Below, piece after piece: positions 33,739 through 42,617 of a DNA stretch of 64,000 nt. This DNA is from JAZDGX01 sp964482205. GTDB taxonomy: Bacteria > Eisenbacteria > RBG-16-71-46 > CAIMUX01 > WJJG01. The notes beneath the pieces were generated by a model that ran no database searches, was not told the origin of the DNA, and saw nothing but the letters and a program-made list of their open reading frames with translations. The stretch lies in assembly GCA_964482205.1 (NCBI GenBank), contig CAYZWI010000014.1, positions 1-64,000 of the forward strand. The letters are read 5' to 3'. Made by a program: the position numbers and the translations under genes. Within the stretch, counting starts at the first letter, position 1, and each line of letters opens with the position of its first letter.

Positions 33739-35994
33739 ATGAAGCAGTTGAGGATTTCCTGGCGCATGGTCGGTGGAGCGCTGGCGGCGGGCGCGACGAT
33801 CATTCTGCTCTCGCAATGCCTGCTGATTCCCGAGAAGGGCTATCTTGGCGAGCCTTCGGGAAACTCGCGGCCCTCCGTGCGCATCACCGGCGGAGTGCTG
33901 ATCGACACCATCCATCCTGACTCCGCGGCCGACGCCCGCGCGCGCGTGCACTTCTACTGGTACGGGGCGGACAACGACGGCTTGATCCGCTGGTTCGAGT
34001 GGGCCATCGACGACACCATCTCCGCCAACGCCTGGCATCAGACCAACGCCTTCGACGAGATCATCTCGTTCACCGCTCCCGAGAGGGTGTCGGGCACCGA
34101 CCATGCCGGCTGGCACACCTTCTTCATTCGCTCGGTGGACGACGATTACGCGCGCTCCAAGCCGGATCGGCGATTCTTCAACGCCCACACGATTGCTCCC
34201 GACGCCGAGATCACCAAGCCGGCGAACCATGCCGACTACAGCACCAACAAGTGGGCGCGCACGCTGAAGATCACCTGGAGGGGCGAGGACACCGACGGCT
34301 CGCGGGCCGACGGACTGCCGGCGGCCTTCGAATACAAGTGGGTGCAATACGACATGGTCATCCATCCCGACAACCTGCAGGAGATTCGCGACAACCTCGA
34401 GTTCCTGCCCAACGAATTCCTGCGCGACAGCCTGAAGGCCAACGAGTTCCCGAGCGAGGCGTACTATCAGGCGGCCTTGAGAAGCTGGGTGCGCGTGCCG
34501 GGAACGCAGAATGAAGTCTGGCTGGAGAACATGGCCGCGCAGCGCAAGTACGCCTTCGTGGTGCGGGCGATCGACGAAGCGGGAGCGGTGGAGCCCGATC
34601 TGAACTGGGACAACTGGACGATCTTCGAGGCCCAGGACAAGAACATCCTCGTGTATGTCAGCGAACAGGCCTTCGGCCTGCATCTCTTCAGCAGCGCCGC
34701 GTACCAGACCTGGGATGTCGCGGTGGCGCCCGATCAGCGGTTCCGCATGGAGTGGGAGGGCGACGCCGTCGGCGCCGGAACGGATCCCGGGCCCTCCAAC
34801 TGGGGCATCGACATTCCGGATCGCGATCAGGAAATCGATGTGGCCTTGGATGGAATCGGCGGATGGATCGGGTGGGGAACGCGCAAGAAGATGGACCGCG
34901 CGGTCTTCTTCCCGCGCGCGGACGAGGGGCTGACGCATCATTTCTATATCAAGATGCGTGACATCTCCGGAGTCGAAGGCACCGAGACGCGCGGGCACGT
35001 GGCGATCAAGGTGGCCCGCTTCAGCTTTCACAAGAAGTTCTTGCTGGTCGATGACATCTGGGGCAACCGGGAAGGCGGAGGAACCCCGAACAACTTGTGC
35101 ACCTGGTCGCCGTCCGACGCGAGCCTGGATCAGTGGACCATGGATGTCCTTTCTTCCATGAACGACTACTTGCCGGAAGGCGATGAGGCGGACAACTACA
35201 CCATCTACGGCGCCGGAGACATCACCCCGGTCTTCACCGAGGATGAGAACATCCTCGATCTTCTCGGACAGTACGAATCGATCATCTGGTCCGTGGGAAC
35301 GCCGGCCGCCGCGGAAGAAAGCGGTTTCCGCACCTACGGCATTTCGGGAGCGCTGACGCGCTACATCGCGGCGGGCGGGAACCTGCTGCTCTTGTGCTAC
35401 GGCGGACCGGTGACGACCTACACCCAGGCCTTCAACGCCGGGCTTGCGGAGGAGCCGAAATGCTTCACGGCCAGCCGCGTGACGACCGAAGGCACCTGGG
35501 ACCGCTACAGCATTCTCTACCAGCAATTCCATCTTCGGGACTGCGTGGACAAGCCGCGCGGCGACATGGGGCCCGGGCCGACCGGGTGGACGATGTTCAA
35601 GAAGCAGACGCTGGTGGCCGCCGTCGCGGAGAACCGGATCTATCCCGACATGGAACTGGATCCGGTCCTGTGGTCTTGCCCGAACATAGACGGCGGGATC
35701 ATCCAGTACGAAGCGCTGTGGCCCGATGTGCTCGACGACAGCGAGACTCCCTGGTTCGAGAAGGAAGAGGGCATGGAGTTGCTCTACCGCAGCCGGACCT
35801 ACGATCCTGACTCGCATCTGAATGATCTCCCGGTCGCCTGGCGCACTACGGCGACGCCCGATGACCAGGCGATGGGAATCACTCCGGGGCGGGTGGTCGT
35901 CTTCGCGTTCCATCCGTTCTTCTTCGAGAAGGAGGCGGTCCGGAGCGCGATGACTCTGGCATTGCAGTGGATGGTGACCGGTTCGGAGTTCTGA
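33739..35994 (+). CDS. Modular exported protein (751 aa), paralogous N-terminus
   Basis: An exported protein with an N-terminal hydrophobic segment ending ILLSQC, a possible but atypical lipobox (Gln at -1). Its first module (RVHFYWYGADNDGLIRWFEWAIDD) closely matches that of the preceding gene. Further modules (KYAFVVRAIDEAGAVEP; HHFYIKMRDISGVEGTE) repeat the theme. The C-terminal 300 residues resemble a Rossmann-like amidotransferase/ThuA-type fold (KKFLLVDDIWGNREGG, YESIIWSVGTPAA, LTRYIAAGGNLLLLCYGG, GRVVVFAFHPFFF), but no catalytic triad is claimed. I choose ATG 33739, which follows GAGG by 9 nt; GTG 33730 is possible. It lies 61 bp after the previous gene. Confidence 0.65.
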   Translation: MKQLRISWRMVGGALAAGATIILLSQCLLIPEKGYLGEPSGNSRPSVRITGGVLIDTIHPDSAADARARVHFYWYGADNDGLIRWFEWAIDDTISANAWHQTNAFDEIISFTAPERVSGTDHAGWHTFFIRSVDDDYARSKPDRRFFNAHTIAPDAEITKPANHADYSTNKWARTLKITWRGEDTDGSRADGLPAAFEYKWVQYDMVIHPDNLQEIRDNLEFLPNEFLRDSLKANEFPSEAYYQAALRSWVRVPGTQNEVWLENMAAQRKYAFVVRAIDEAGAVEPDLNWDNWTIFEAQDKNILVYVSEQAFGLHLFSSAAYQTWDVAVAPDQRFRMEWEGDAVGAGTDPGPSNWGIDIPDRDQEIDVALDGIGGWIGWGTRKKMDRAVFFPRADEGLTHHFYIKMRDISGVEGTETRGHVAIKVARFSFHKKFLLVDDIWGNREGGGTPNNLCTWSPSDASLDQWTMDVLSSMNDYLPEGDEADNYTIYGAGDITPVFTEDENILDLLGQYESIIWSVGTPAAAEESGFRTYGISGALTRYIAAGGNLLLLCYGGPVTTYTQAFNAGLAEEPKCFTASRVTTEGTWDRYSILYQQFHLRDCVDKPRGDMGPGPTGWTMFKKQTLVAAVAENRIYPDMELDPVLWSCPNIDGGIIQYEALWPDVLDDSETPWFEKEEGMELLYRSRTYDPDSHLNDLPVAWRTTATPDDQAMGITPGRVVVFAFHPFFFEKEAVRSAMTLALQWMVTGSEF

Positions 35995-36085
35995 TGGCCG
36001 CGCCTCGGTGTGAAACCGAACGGCGGCTCGCTTTCGCCCGGCTTCGGACGGCCGGGCCTCGGCATTCGGTGAAAGGATTGGGGCG

Positions 36086-37864
36086 ATGAAGAGAGGGATC
36101 CTGGCGCTGGGGGCGATTTGCGCCGTATTGGCGTTCTTTCCCGCATCCTCGCATGCGGTCGCGTTCGACACGCCGGCCAGGCTCGGAGATCGGAGCGTGG
36201 GACTGACATGGGCGCCCGATACCGACGACCCCCTTTACACGGGAAACTTGCGTCTCTTTCCGCTCGGTTCTCTCCAATCAGGGACGAGGGAAATCCGGCA
36301 TATCCTCTTCGACCGGTTCGGCGACAAGCTTTGGGTCATGGATGGGAATGCGAGCGAGATCGTCGGTTTCGACAACACTGCTTCGCGATGGGTCGTGGAC
36401 ACCACCCTCGCCCCGCTTGGTTTGGGAGCGGTGGCTTCGGCCGCGCTCCATCCGGCGGGCCACTTGCTGATCGCCGGCCTGGACGACGGCCGGCTGGCCA
36501 TCTGGAGACTCCATCAAAGTGGTCCTCCGCTGGTCATGGCGGCGCATTTGGCCGGCGCTTGCCGGGGCGTCGCCTTCGGAAGCCAGGCGAGCGAGCGCGA
36601 TTCCTCCTTCTTTACGGCGGGAGACGACGGCCACTTGATCCGCTGGCTGCGTCCGGGCATCGCGAGCCGCGACAGCCTCATCGATCCGAGCGGGATCACC
36701 GCCCTCGGCATCAGTTCCGCTTCGGACATCTGCGCGCTCGGCATCTCCAACGGGAAGGTCGCCCTGTGGAGCGTGACCGGCCAGTTCAATCACCTGCTGG
36801 ATATCGCCGCCCACCCGGGACGAAGAGTGGAGGAGCTCGTCTTTTCCGCCGCCTCCGACCGGGTGGCGAGCACGGACACCCAAGGCGGAGTGCGGCTGTG
36901 GGACGCGCGCTTCGGCGTGCCGTTGGGCCCGGGCTACGATCCGCCCACTCCCGATCCCGTGCACATCGCCTTCACGCCGCGCAAGAGCGAGCTGATTCCC
37001 TACGCGCACGCCAGCGGACTCCTGGGCGCCCTGGATGGGACGACGGGGCTGCCTTTCGCCGTGCGGACGGATCTCCCTCAGCTCGTCACCGCCTTCGCCT
37101 TCTCGCCCGACGGGCGCACGAGCTTTCTCGGCGGTCCGGATGGGCAGCTGAACTGGTGGTTCCAGGGCGCGTGCATTCCCAGCGTTGAAACGCCCGAATG
37201 CTTCGGCGGCTACATCGTGATGCGCGGCGTTTCCCTCGATCCGTCGGAGCTGGTGTTCTTGCGGCAGTATCAATACGGAGACACCACTTGGCCCTGGACC
37301 GCGCGCGACAGCCTGCGCTGCTTCGTCGATCCCGACTCCGTGATTCCGCGGGGCGGGGGCGAGGAGCGGGAAGCCGCCGGCCCTCACAACGGAGTGCCCT
37401 TCTTCTACACGCTGATCAAGTACTACCGCCGCTATGTCGACGGGCTGGTGTACACGGTGTTCCAGAACACGCGCGAGCAGGGCAGCTACCGGGAGATCCC
37501 GGGGGGCGATCCGGTGCCGCTGATTCCGCGCAACGACGCCGTCAGGACTACGCCGCTCCTCGATCAGGTGTATGTGGTCCCGAGCCCGTATATCGAGAAC
37601 GACCCTCTGTCGCGCTTCGGAGAGTTCAGCCCGCCCATGGTGCGATTCGAGCGCCTTCCCGCGCGCGCGACCATCCGGATCTTTACGATGAACGGCGACC
37701 TCGTCCGGACGCTCGACCATGTGGAGACCACGGAGACGGGCGGGTCATGCCCCTGGGATTTGCGCAATGAAGATCGACGCGAGGTTGCGTCGGGGGTGTA
37801 TATCTACGCGATCGATACGCCGTCCGGCGAGCAGAGGACCGGGTTCCTGACCCTGGTGCGCTGA
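36086..37864 (+). CDS. Exported beta-propeller-like protein with FlgD-like C-terminus
   Basis: A 592-aa exported protein. The signal peptide ends near residue 24 (ASSHA|VAF). Residues about 60-370 show WD40-like or propeller-like repeats (HILFDRFGDKLWVMDG, LLIAGLDDGRLAIWRL, SFFTAGDDGHLIRWL, ALGISNGKVALWSV, RVASTDTQGGVRLWDARFG, AFSPDGRTSFLGGPDGQL). The C-terminal 100 residues are a FlgD-like Ig sorting domain (VYVVPSPYIENDPLS, TIRIFTMNGDLVRTL, GVYIYAI). AAAGGA precedes the ATG. It is the third gene of the surface-protein cluster. Propellers of this type bind proteins; the partner is unknown. Confidence 0.72.
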   Translation: MKRGILALGAICAVLAFFPASSHAVAFDTPARLGDRSVGLTWAPDTDDPLYTGNLRLFPLGSLQSGTREIRHILFDRFGDKLWVMDGNASEIVGFDNTASRWVVDTTLAPLGLGAVASAALHPAGHLLIAGLDDGRLAIWRLHQSGPPLVMAAHLAGACRGVAFGSQASERDSSFFTAGDDGHLIRWLRPGIASRDSLIDPSGITALGISSASDICALGISNGKVALWSVTGQFNHLLDIAAHPGRRVEELVFSAASDRVASTDTQGGVRLWDARFGVPLGPGYDPPTPDPVHIAFTPRKSELIPYAHASGLLGALDGTTGLPFAVRTDLPQLVTAFAFSPDGRTSFLGGPDGQLNWWFQGACIPSVETPECFGGYIVMRGVSLDPSELVFLRQYQYGDTTWPWTARDSLRCFVDPDSVIPRGGGEEREAAGPHNGVPFFYTLIKYYRRYVDGLVYTVFQNTREQGSYREIPGGDPVPLIPRNDAVRTTPLLDQVYVVPSPYIENDPLSRFGEFSPPMVRFERLPARATIRIFTMNGDLVRTLDHVETTETGGSCPWDLRNEDRREVASGVYIYAIDTPSGEQRTGFLTLVR

Positions 37865-37964
37865 GCACCCGTTAACGCGGTCCGCCGGATCCCATCCGAA
37901 TCGTTCCACGGCCTTTCTCCGAAAAGTTCGGAGGGTGGCCGTTTGCATCTTCGAAGGAGGAGCC

Positions 37965-40817
37965 ATGAGCATTGAGCACCGCGCCGAGGCGCACGAAAAG
38001 ATGGTCTATTTCTTCGGGGCCGGCCGAACGGAAGGCAACGGCGAGATGCGCGACCTGCTGGGCGGCAAGGGAGCCGGGCTGGCCGAGATGACGCTCGCCG
38101 GGATTCCGGTTCCCCCGGGATTCACGATCACGACGCGCGCCTGCACCCTGTTCTACTCGCTCGGGGGCAACTTGCCCGACGATTTCGAGCGGCAGCAACA
38201 GGAAGCGCTTCACCGGCTGGAAGAGGTCCAGGGCAAGCGGCTCGGCGACGCTCACGATCCGCTGCTCGTCTCGGTGCGATCGGGAGCCAAGTACTCGATG
38301 CCCGGCATGATGGACACGATCCTGAACCTCGGCTTGAACGACGCTTCGGTGCGCGGGCTGACCGAGCGGACGGGCAATCCCCGCTTCGCATTCGACAGCT
38401 ACCGTCGATTTCTCGCGATGTTCGGCGATGTCGTGCTCGGCATTCCGAAGGCGGTCTTCGAGAAGCGCCTCGAGCGTCTGCGCGCGAGCCGCAAGGCGAC
38501 TTCGGACCTTCAGCTGACCGCCGAAGACATGGAGAAGCTCGTTCACGAATTCCAGGCGATCGTGCAAGAGCGCACTGGAAAGCCCTTCCCGCAAGACCCG
38601 CTTCAGCAGCTCGCGATGGCGCGCAATGCGGTCTTCCGCTCCTGGTACAACGACCGGGCGGTCTTCTATCGCCGCCAGAACCACATTCCCGACGACCTCG
38701 GCACGGCCGTCAATGTGCAAGCGATGGTCTTCGGCAACCAGGGCGAGGAAAGCGCGACCGGCGTGGGCTTCACGCGCAATCCGGCCAGCGGCGAGCCGGT
38801 GTTCTACGGCGAGTACCTGCGCAATGCGCAAGGCGAGGATGTCGTCGCCGGCATCCGCACCCCGCGGCCCATCCAGGAGCTGGGCGAGGAGATGCCGGGA
38901 GTCTACGACGAGCTGCGCCAGATCACCTCGCTGCTCGAACGGCACTATCGCGATGTGCAGGACTTCGAATTCACCGTGGAGCAGGGCAAGCTCTTCATGC
39001 TTCAGACGCGCACCGGCAAGCGCACCGCGCAGGCGGCCGTGCGCATCGCGGTCGACATGGTGAGCGAAGGGTTGATCAGCAAGGACGAGGCGTTGATGCG
39101 GGTCGAGCCTCATTCGCTCGATCAGCTGCTCCACCCGCGCATCGATCCCAAGGCGCGCTACGAAGTGCTCGCGCGGGGGCTGGCCGCTTCCCCGGGAGCC
39201 GCGGTCGGCAAGGTGGTCTTCGATCCCGAGGATGCGATCGAGCTCGCCAAGCAAACGGACGACCACGGCCGCCCGACACCGGTGGTGCTCGTGCGCAGCG
39301 AGACCTCGCCCGACGACATCCACGGCATGGCCGCCGCGATGGGGATCCTGACTGCGACCGGCGGGATGACTTCGCACGCCGCCGTGGTCGCGCGCGGCAT
39401 GGGCAAGTGCTGCGTCGCGGGATGCGCCGCGGCGGAAGTGCACGAGGACGAGGGCTACCTGAAGATCGGCGAGACGATCATTCGCAAGGGCGAGTACCTC
39501 ACCTTGAACGGCTCGACCGGCGAAGTGATCGCGGGACAGGTGGTGACGATCGAGCCCGAGGTGGCCGACGAATTCCGCACCTTCATGGAATGGGCCGACG
39601 CCCGGCGCGTGCTCGGTGTGCGCACGAACGCCGATACCCCCGAGCAGGCCACGACGGCGCGGCGTTTCGGCGCGCAAGGGATCGGGCTGTGCCGCACCGA
39701 GCACATGTTCTTCGCCCAGGAGCGCCTGCCGCACGTGCAGGAGATGATTCTCTGGGCCCCGGTCGTGAAAGGGCTGGAGGAGCGGCTCGCGCGCAAGCAG
39801 GCCGAGCTCGAGAATGCGCCCGGCGAGCAGCGCGGAGAAATCGAGCAGGCGATCGCGGAGCTCGAGGCCGAGATCGCCGGGCCGCGCGGGAAGTATCTCG
39901 GCGCGCTCGCCCACATCCTCCCGTTCCAACGCGACGACTTCTACGGGATCCTGAAGGCAATGGACGGGCTGCCCGTCACGATCCGTACGCTCGACCCGCC
40001 GCTGCACGAATTCCTCCCGCGGCGGGAGGACTTGCGCGTGGAGATCGGGCTCGCCAAGGCCCGCGGCGCGGATGAGCGCTCGCTGGCCGAGAAGAAGCGC
40101 CTGCTCGAGCGCGTCGAGGCGTTGAGCGAAGTCAACCCCATGCTGGGGCATCGCGGATGCCGCCTCGGCATCGCCTACCCCGAGATCACCGCCATGCAAG
40201 TGCGCGCGATCATCGAAGCGGCCTTGCGCTTGACGCGCGAAGGCTGCCGCGTGCTGCCCGAGATCATGATTCCGCTCGTCGGAAATGTGCGCGAGCTCGA
40301 CAACCAGCGCCAGGTGGTGGAAGCGACCGCCCGCGAGATCATGGAGAAGGAAGGGCTCGAGATCCCCTATCTGGTCGGCACCATGATCGAGGTTCCGCGC
40401 GCCGCGCTGACCGCGGGAGAGATCGCCAAGCGCGCCGACTTCTTCTCGTTCGGGACGAACGATCTCACCCAGATGACCTTCGGCTTCTCGCGCGACGACG
40501 CGGGCAAGTTTCTGGGCTTGTACCTGACGAACGGAATTCTCGCGCGCGATCCCTTCGTGACGATCGATGTCGACGGGGTGGGGCAACTCGTGCGCCTGGC
40601 GGTGGAGCGCGGCCGCGAGAGCCAGCCGAAGCTGAAGACGGGCATCTGTGGCGAGCACGGGGGCGATCCCGCCAGCATTGACTTCTGCCACCGAGTCGGT
40701 ATGGAATATGTCAGTTGTTCGCCCTTCCGGGTGCCGATCGCGCGGCTCGCGGCCGCGCAGGCGGCCATTCGTTCCGAGCGGCCTGCCGCGGCGGACGAGC
40801 ACCGGGGCCAGATCTGA
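37965..40817 (+). CDS. ppdK: Pyruvate, phosphate dikinase
   Basis: A 950-aa PPDK interconverting ATP, phosphate and pyruvate with AMP, diphosphate and PEP. The N-terminal ATP-grasp domain starts KMVYFFGAGRTEGNGEMRDLLGGKGAGLAEM and has SVRSGAKYSMPGMMDTILNLG. The central swivelling domain carries the catalytic His in GGMTSHAAVVARGMGKCCVAG. The C-terminal TIM barrel has GLCRTEHMFF, GHRGCRLGI, EIMIPLVG, GTMIEVPRAAL, FFSFGTNDLTQM and the Cys in GICGEHGGDP. All expected catalytic residues are present and the length is normal. AAGGAGG precedes the ATG at 37965. It allows PEP formation from pyruvate or diphosphate-linked glycolysis. Confidence 0.96.
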   Translation: MSIEHRAEAHEKMVYFFGAGRTEGNGEMRDLLGGKGAGLAEMTLAGIPVPPGFTITTRACTLFYSLGGNLPDDFERQQQEALHRLEEVQGKRLGDAHDPLLVSVRSGAKYSMPGMMDTILNLGLNDASVRGLTERTGNPRFAFDSYRRFLAMFGDVVLGIPKAVFEKRLERLRASRKATSDLQLTAEDMEKLVHEFQAIVQERTGKPFPQDPLQQLAMARNAVFRSWYNDRAVFYRRQNHIPDDLGTAVNVQAMVFGNQGEESATGVGFTRNPASGEPVFYGEYLRNAQGEDVVAGIRTPRPIQELGEEMPGVYDELRQITSLLERHYRDVQDFEFTVEQGKLFMLQTRTGKRTAQAAVRIAVDMVSEGLISKDEALMRVEPHSLDQLLHPRIDPKARYEVLARGLAASPGAAVGKVVFDPEDAIELAKQTDDHGRPTPVVLVRSETSPDDIHGMAAAMGILTATGGMTSHAAVVARGMGKCCVAGCAAAEVHEDEGYLKIGETIIRKGEYLTLNGSTGEVIAGQVVTIEPEVADEFRTFMEWADARRVLGVRTNADTPEQATTARRFGAQGIGLCRTEHMFFAQERLPHVQEMILWAPVVKGLEERLARKQAELENAPGEQRGEIEQAIAELEAEIAGPRGKYLGALAHILPFQRDDFYGILKAMDGLPVTIRTLDPPLHEFLPRREDLRVEIGLAKARGADERSLAEKKRLLERVEALSEVNPMLGHRGCRLGIAYPEITAMQVRAIIEAALRLTREGCRVLPEIMIPLVGNVRELDNQRQVVEATAREIMEKEGLEIPYLVGTMIEVPRAALTAGEIAKRADFFSFGTNDLTQMTFGFSRDDAGKFLGLYLTNGILARDPFVTIDVDGVGQLVRLAVERGRESQPKLKTGICGEHGGDPASIDFCHRVGMEYVSCSPFRVPIARLAAAQAAIRSERPAAADEHRGQI

Positions 40818-40954
40818 GCGAACCCCGCCGCGATGCGCCGCGGCGCGCATCGGGCCGGGCTTGCGCCGCGCCCCGCGTTCGGAGGAGAGGGCTCATGTGT
40901 CCGGCCTGACCGGCCGGTGAGGCGGACAGTTCTTCGGATCGCAGAGGAGGGAGA

Positions 40955-41851
40955 TTGAAGAAGCTCCTCGAGCGCATCCGCTGGCTGGCTTCGGGAGCGG
41001 AACGCGACCCCGGGCAGGCGTTCGATTGGGTCTCGGCTCCGGTGGCCACGCTCGCCGATCCTCGCGCGCGCAGCTCGATCGCGCGCGTCTCCGCGGCGTT
41101 GACCGTGCTGTGCGTCATCGCCGACCTCGCGGTCCTCGCGCGGCATCAATGGTGGCAATGGCCCTGGTTCCTCGCGGGCCACGCGGTGTGGGCGGCCGCG
41201 TTCGTGACCGGCGCGCGCCTGAGCGCCGTGCATCTGGAGACGATCGACGGCCGTCCCTTGCGAAGCCTGGGAGGACCGAACACGATCACCCTCGCGCGGG
41301 CCATGCTCGTCCCCGCGCTCATCTACTTGATCGCCGCCCGCGATTTTCGCGTCTCCGCGATCGCCTACGCGGTGCTCGTCTGCAGCGATGTGGTGGACGG
41401 ATACTGGGCGCGGGTGGGGAAGCTGAGGACCAAGTTCGGCATCGTGCTCGATCCGATCGCGGATCTCTTTCTGCACCTGGCCGTCTTCCTCTGCCTCGGG
41501 ATCGTGAAGCTGCTGCCCTTGCTCGCGGCCATCTTCATTGCGGCGCGCTCGCTCATCCTGATCATCGGGGCGGGGGTGTTGCGTTTTCACAAAGGCAGTG
41601 TGCGCATCCAACCCACGCCTTTCGGCAAGGCGACCGGCGTGCTCCAGGGGTCGGCCACGATCCTTCTCCTCTGGCTCGCGGGAGGGGAGTCGGGCAGCGC
41701 GCTTCGGACGATCGGCGCGCTACGCTCGTTTCTCACCGTGCTTCTGGGATTGCTGGTCCTGCACGCGATCGCGATCGGGGTGATCAATCTGGGGTGGAGA
41801 AAGCCGTGGCTGCAATCGCGCTCGGCGAGAAACAAGCGCGCGGCGGAATAG
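40955..41851 (+). CDS. CDP-alcohol phosphatidyltransferase family protein
   Basis: A 298-aa membrane protein with an N-terminal cytoplasmic region, about seven hydrophobic helices and the complete family signature (DGYWARVGKLRTKFGIVLD, then PIAD). PgsA-like enzymes of this class make phosphatidylglycerol phosphate; other members make different phospholipids. The longer N-terminus (two extra helices, about residues 48-90) departs from typical PgsA, so the substrate is left open. The TTG at 40955 has AGGAGG 4 nt upstream. It is followed 12 bp later by a DUF4388-like gene. Confidence 0.82.
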   Translation: MKKLLERIRWLASGAERDPGQAFDWVSAPVATLADPRARSSIARVSAALTVLCVIADLAVLARHQWWQWPWFLAGHAVWAAAFVTGARLSAVHLETIDGRPLRSLGGPNTITLARAMLVPALIYLIAARDFRVSAIAYAVLVCSDVVDGYWARVGKLRTKFGIVLDPIADLFLHLAVFLCLGIVKLLPLLAAIFIAARSLILIIGAGVLRFHKGSVRIQPTPFGKATGVLQGSATILLLWLAGGESGSALRTIGALRSFLTVLLGLLVLHAIAIGVINLGWRKPWLQSRSARNKRAAE

Positions 41852-41863
41852 CGGAGGAGCGGA

Positions 41864-42517
41864 ATGGCCGCCAAGGCAAGTGCATCGCAGACGGAAGACG
41901 AGCTGCTGCGCGGACGGCTGTCGGCGTTTTCTTGCTGGGAAGTGCTCCAATGGATGGCGCCGCGCGTGGGCGAAGGCACGCTGCATGTGACGCGCGCGGA
42001 GGATGGCGGCCGCGTAAGCGCCTGGGTGACGGTGCGAGACGGAGTCGTGCTCGAAATGGGATTGGCGAGCGACGAAGACGACGCGCCCGCCGGCCATGGC
42101 GCGGATGGAGCGCACTTGCCCGCTGGCCGCAAGGATCGTGAGCCGGCCCTCGATGACGAGGCCGATGCGAGGCGGCTGGGAGGAAAGCTGCTTCGCATGC
42201 GTGCGATCGACCTGGCCCAATTGCGCTTTGCGCTGCATCTGCAAGCGATGGCGGGCGCGCAGGGAGAAGAGCGCATCGCTCTCGGACACCTGCTCGAGAG
42301 ATGCGGATATGCGTCCGCCCGGGAAGTGACCGGCGCGCTGCGAGAGCTGGCGCGCGAACGCCTGGCCACGATGTTCGGGTGGAAAGAGGGAAGCTTCTTC
42401 GTCAGTCCCGCTCTGCCGGCCAAGCGCGGATTGCCGGTCGGGGAGCGCATCGAGCCGCTGCTTCTCGAACTGATGCAGGCGATCGATCAGGACGCGATCG
42501 ATCAGGACGCGACTTGA
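41864..42517 (+). CDS. DUF4388-like protein
   Basis: A 217-aa soluble protein. The N-terminal part (LLRGRLSAFSCWEVLQWMA, GTLHVTRAEDGGRVSAWVTVRDGVVLEM) resembles DUF4388, a domain often found beside bacterial signalling and gliding regulators. The second half holds a helical domain (ALGHLLERCGYASAREVTGAL, RERLATMFGWKEGSFFV), a common partner of DUF4388. An acidic linker joins them. The C-terminus ends in a duplicated AIDQDAIDQDAT encoded by a short direct repeat. GGAGG precedes the ATG. The role is presumably regulatory but unproven. Confidence 0.6.
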   Translation: MAAKASASQTEDELLRGRLSAFSCWEVLQWMAPRVGEGTLHVTRAEDGGRVSAWVTVRDGVVLEMGLASDEDDAPAGHGADGAHLPAGRKDREPALDDEADARRLGGKLLRMRAIDLAQLRFALHLQAMAGAQGEERIALGHLLERCGYASAREVTGALRELARERLATMFGWKEGSFFVSPALPAKRGLPVGERIEPLLLELMQAIDQDAIDQDAT

Positions 42518-42617
42518 CCGCTCGATGCCCCGGTGGGGAGAGGACCCGCCGGAACCCCGCCCACCCGGCCGGGTACCACGCTCACGACGTCGTATGTTCC
42601 AGCAAAGGTGAGAGATA

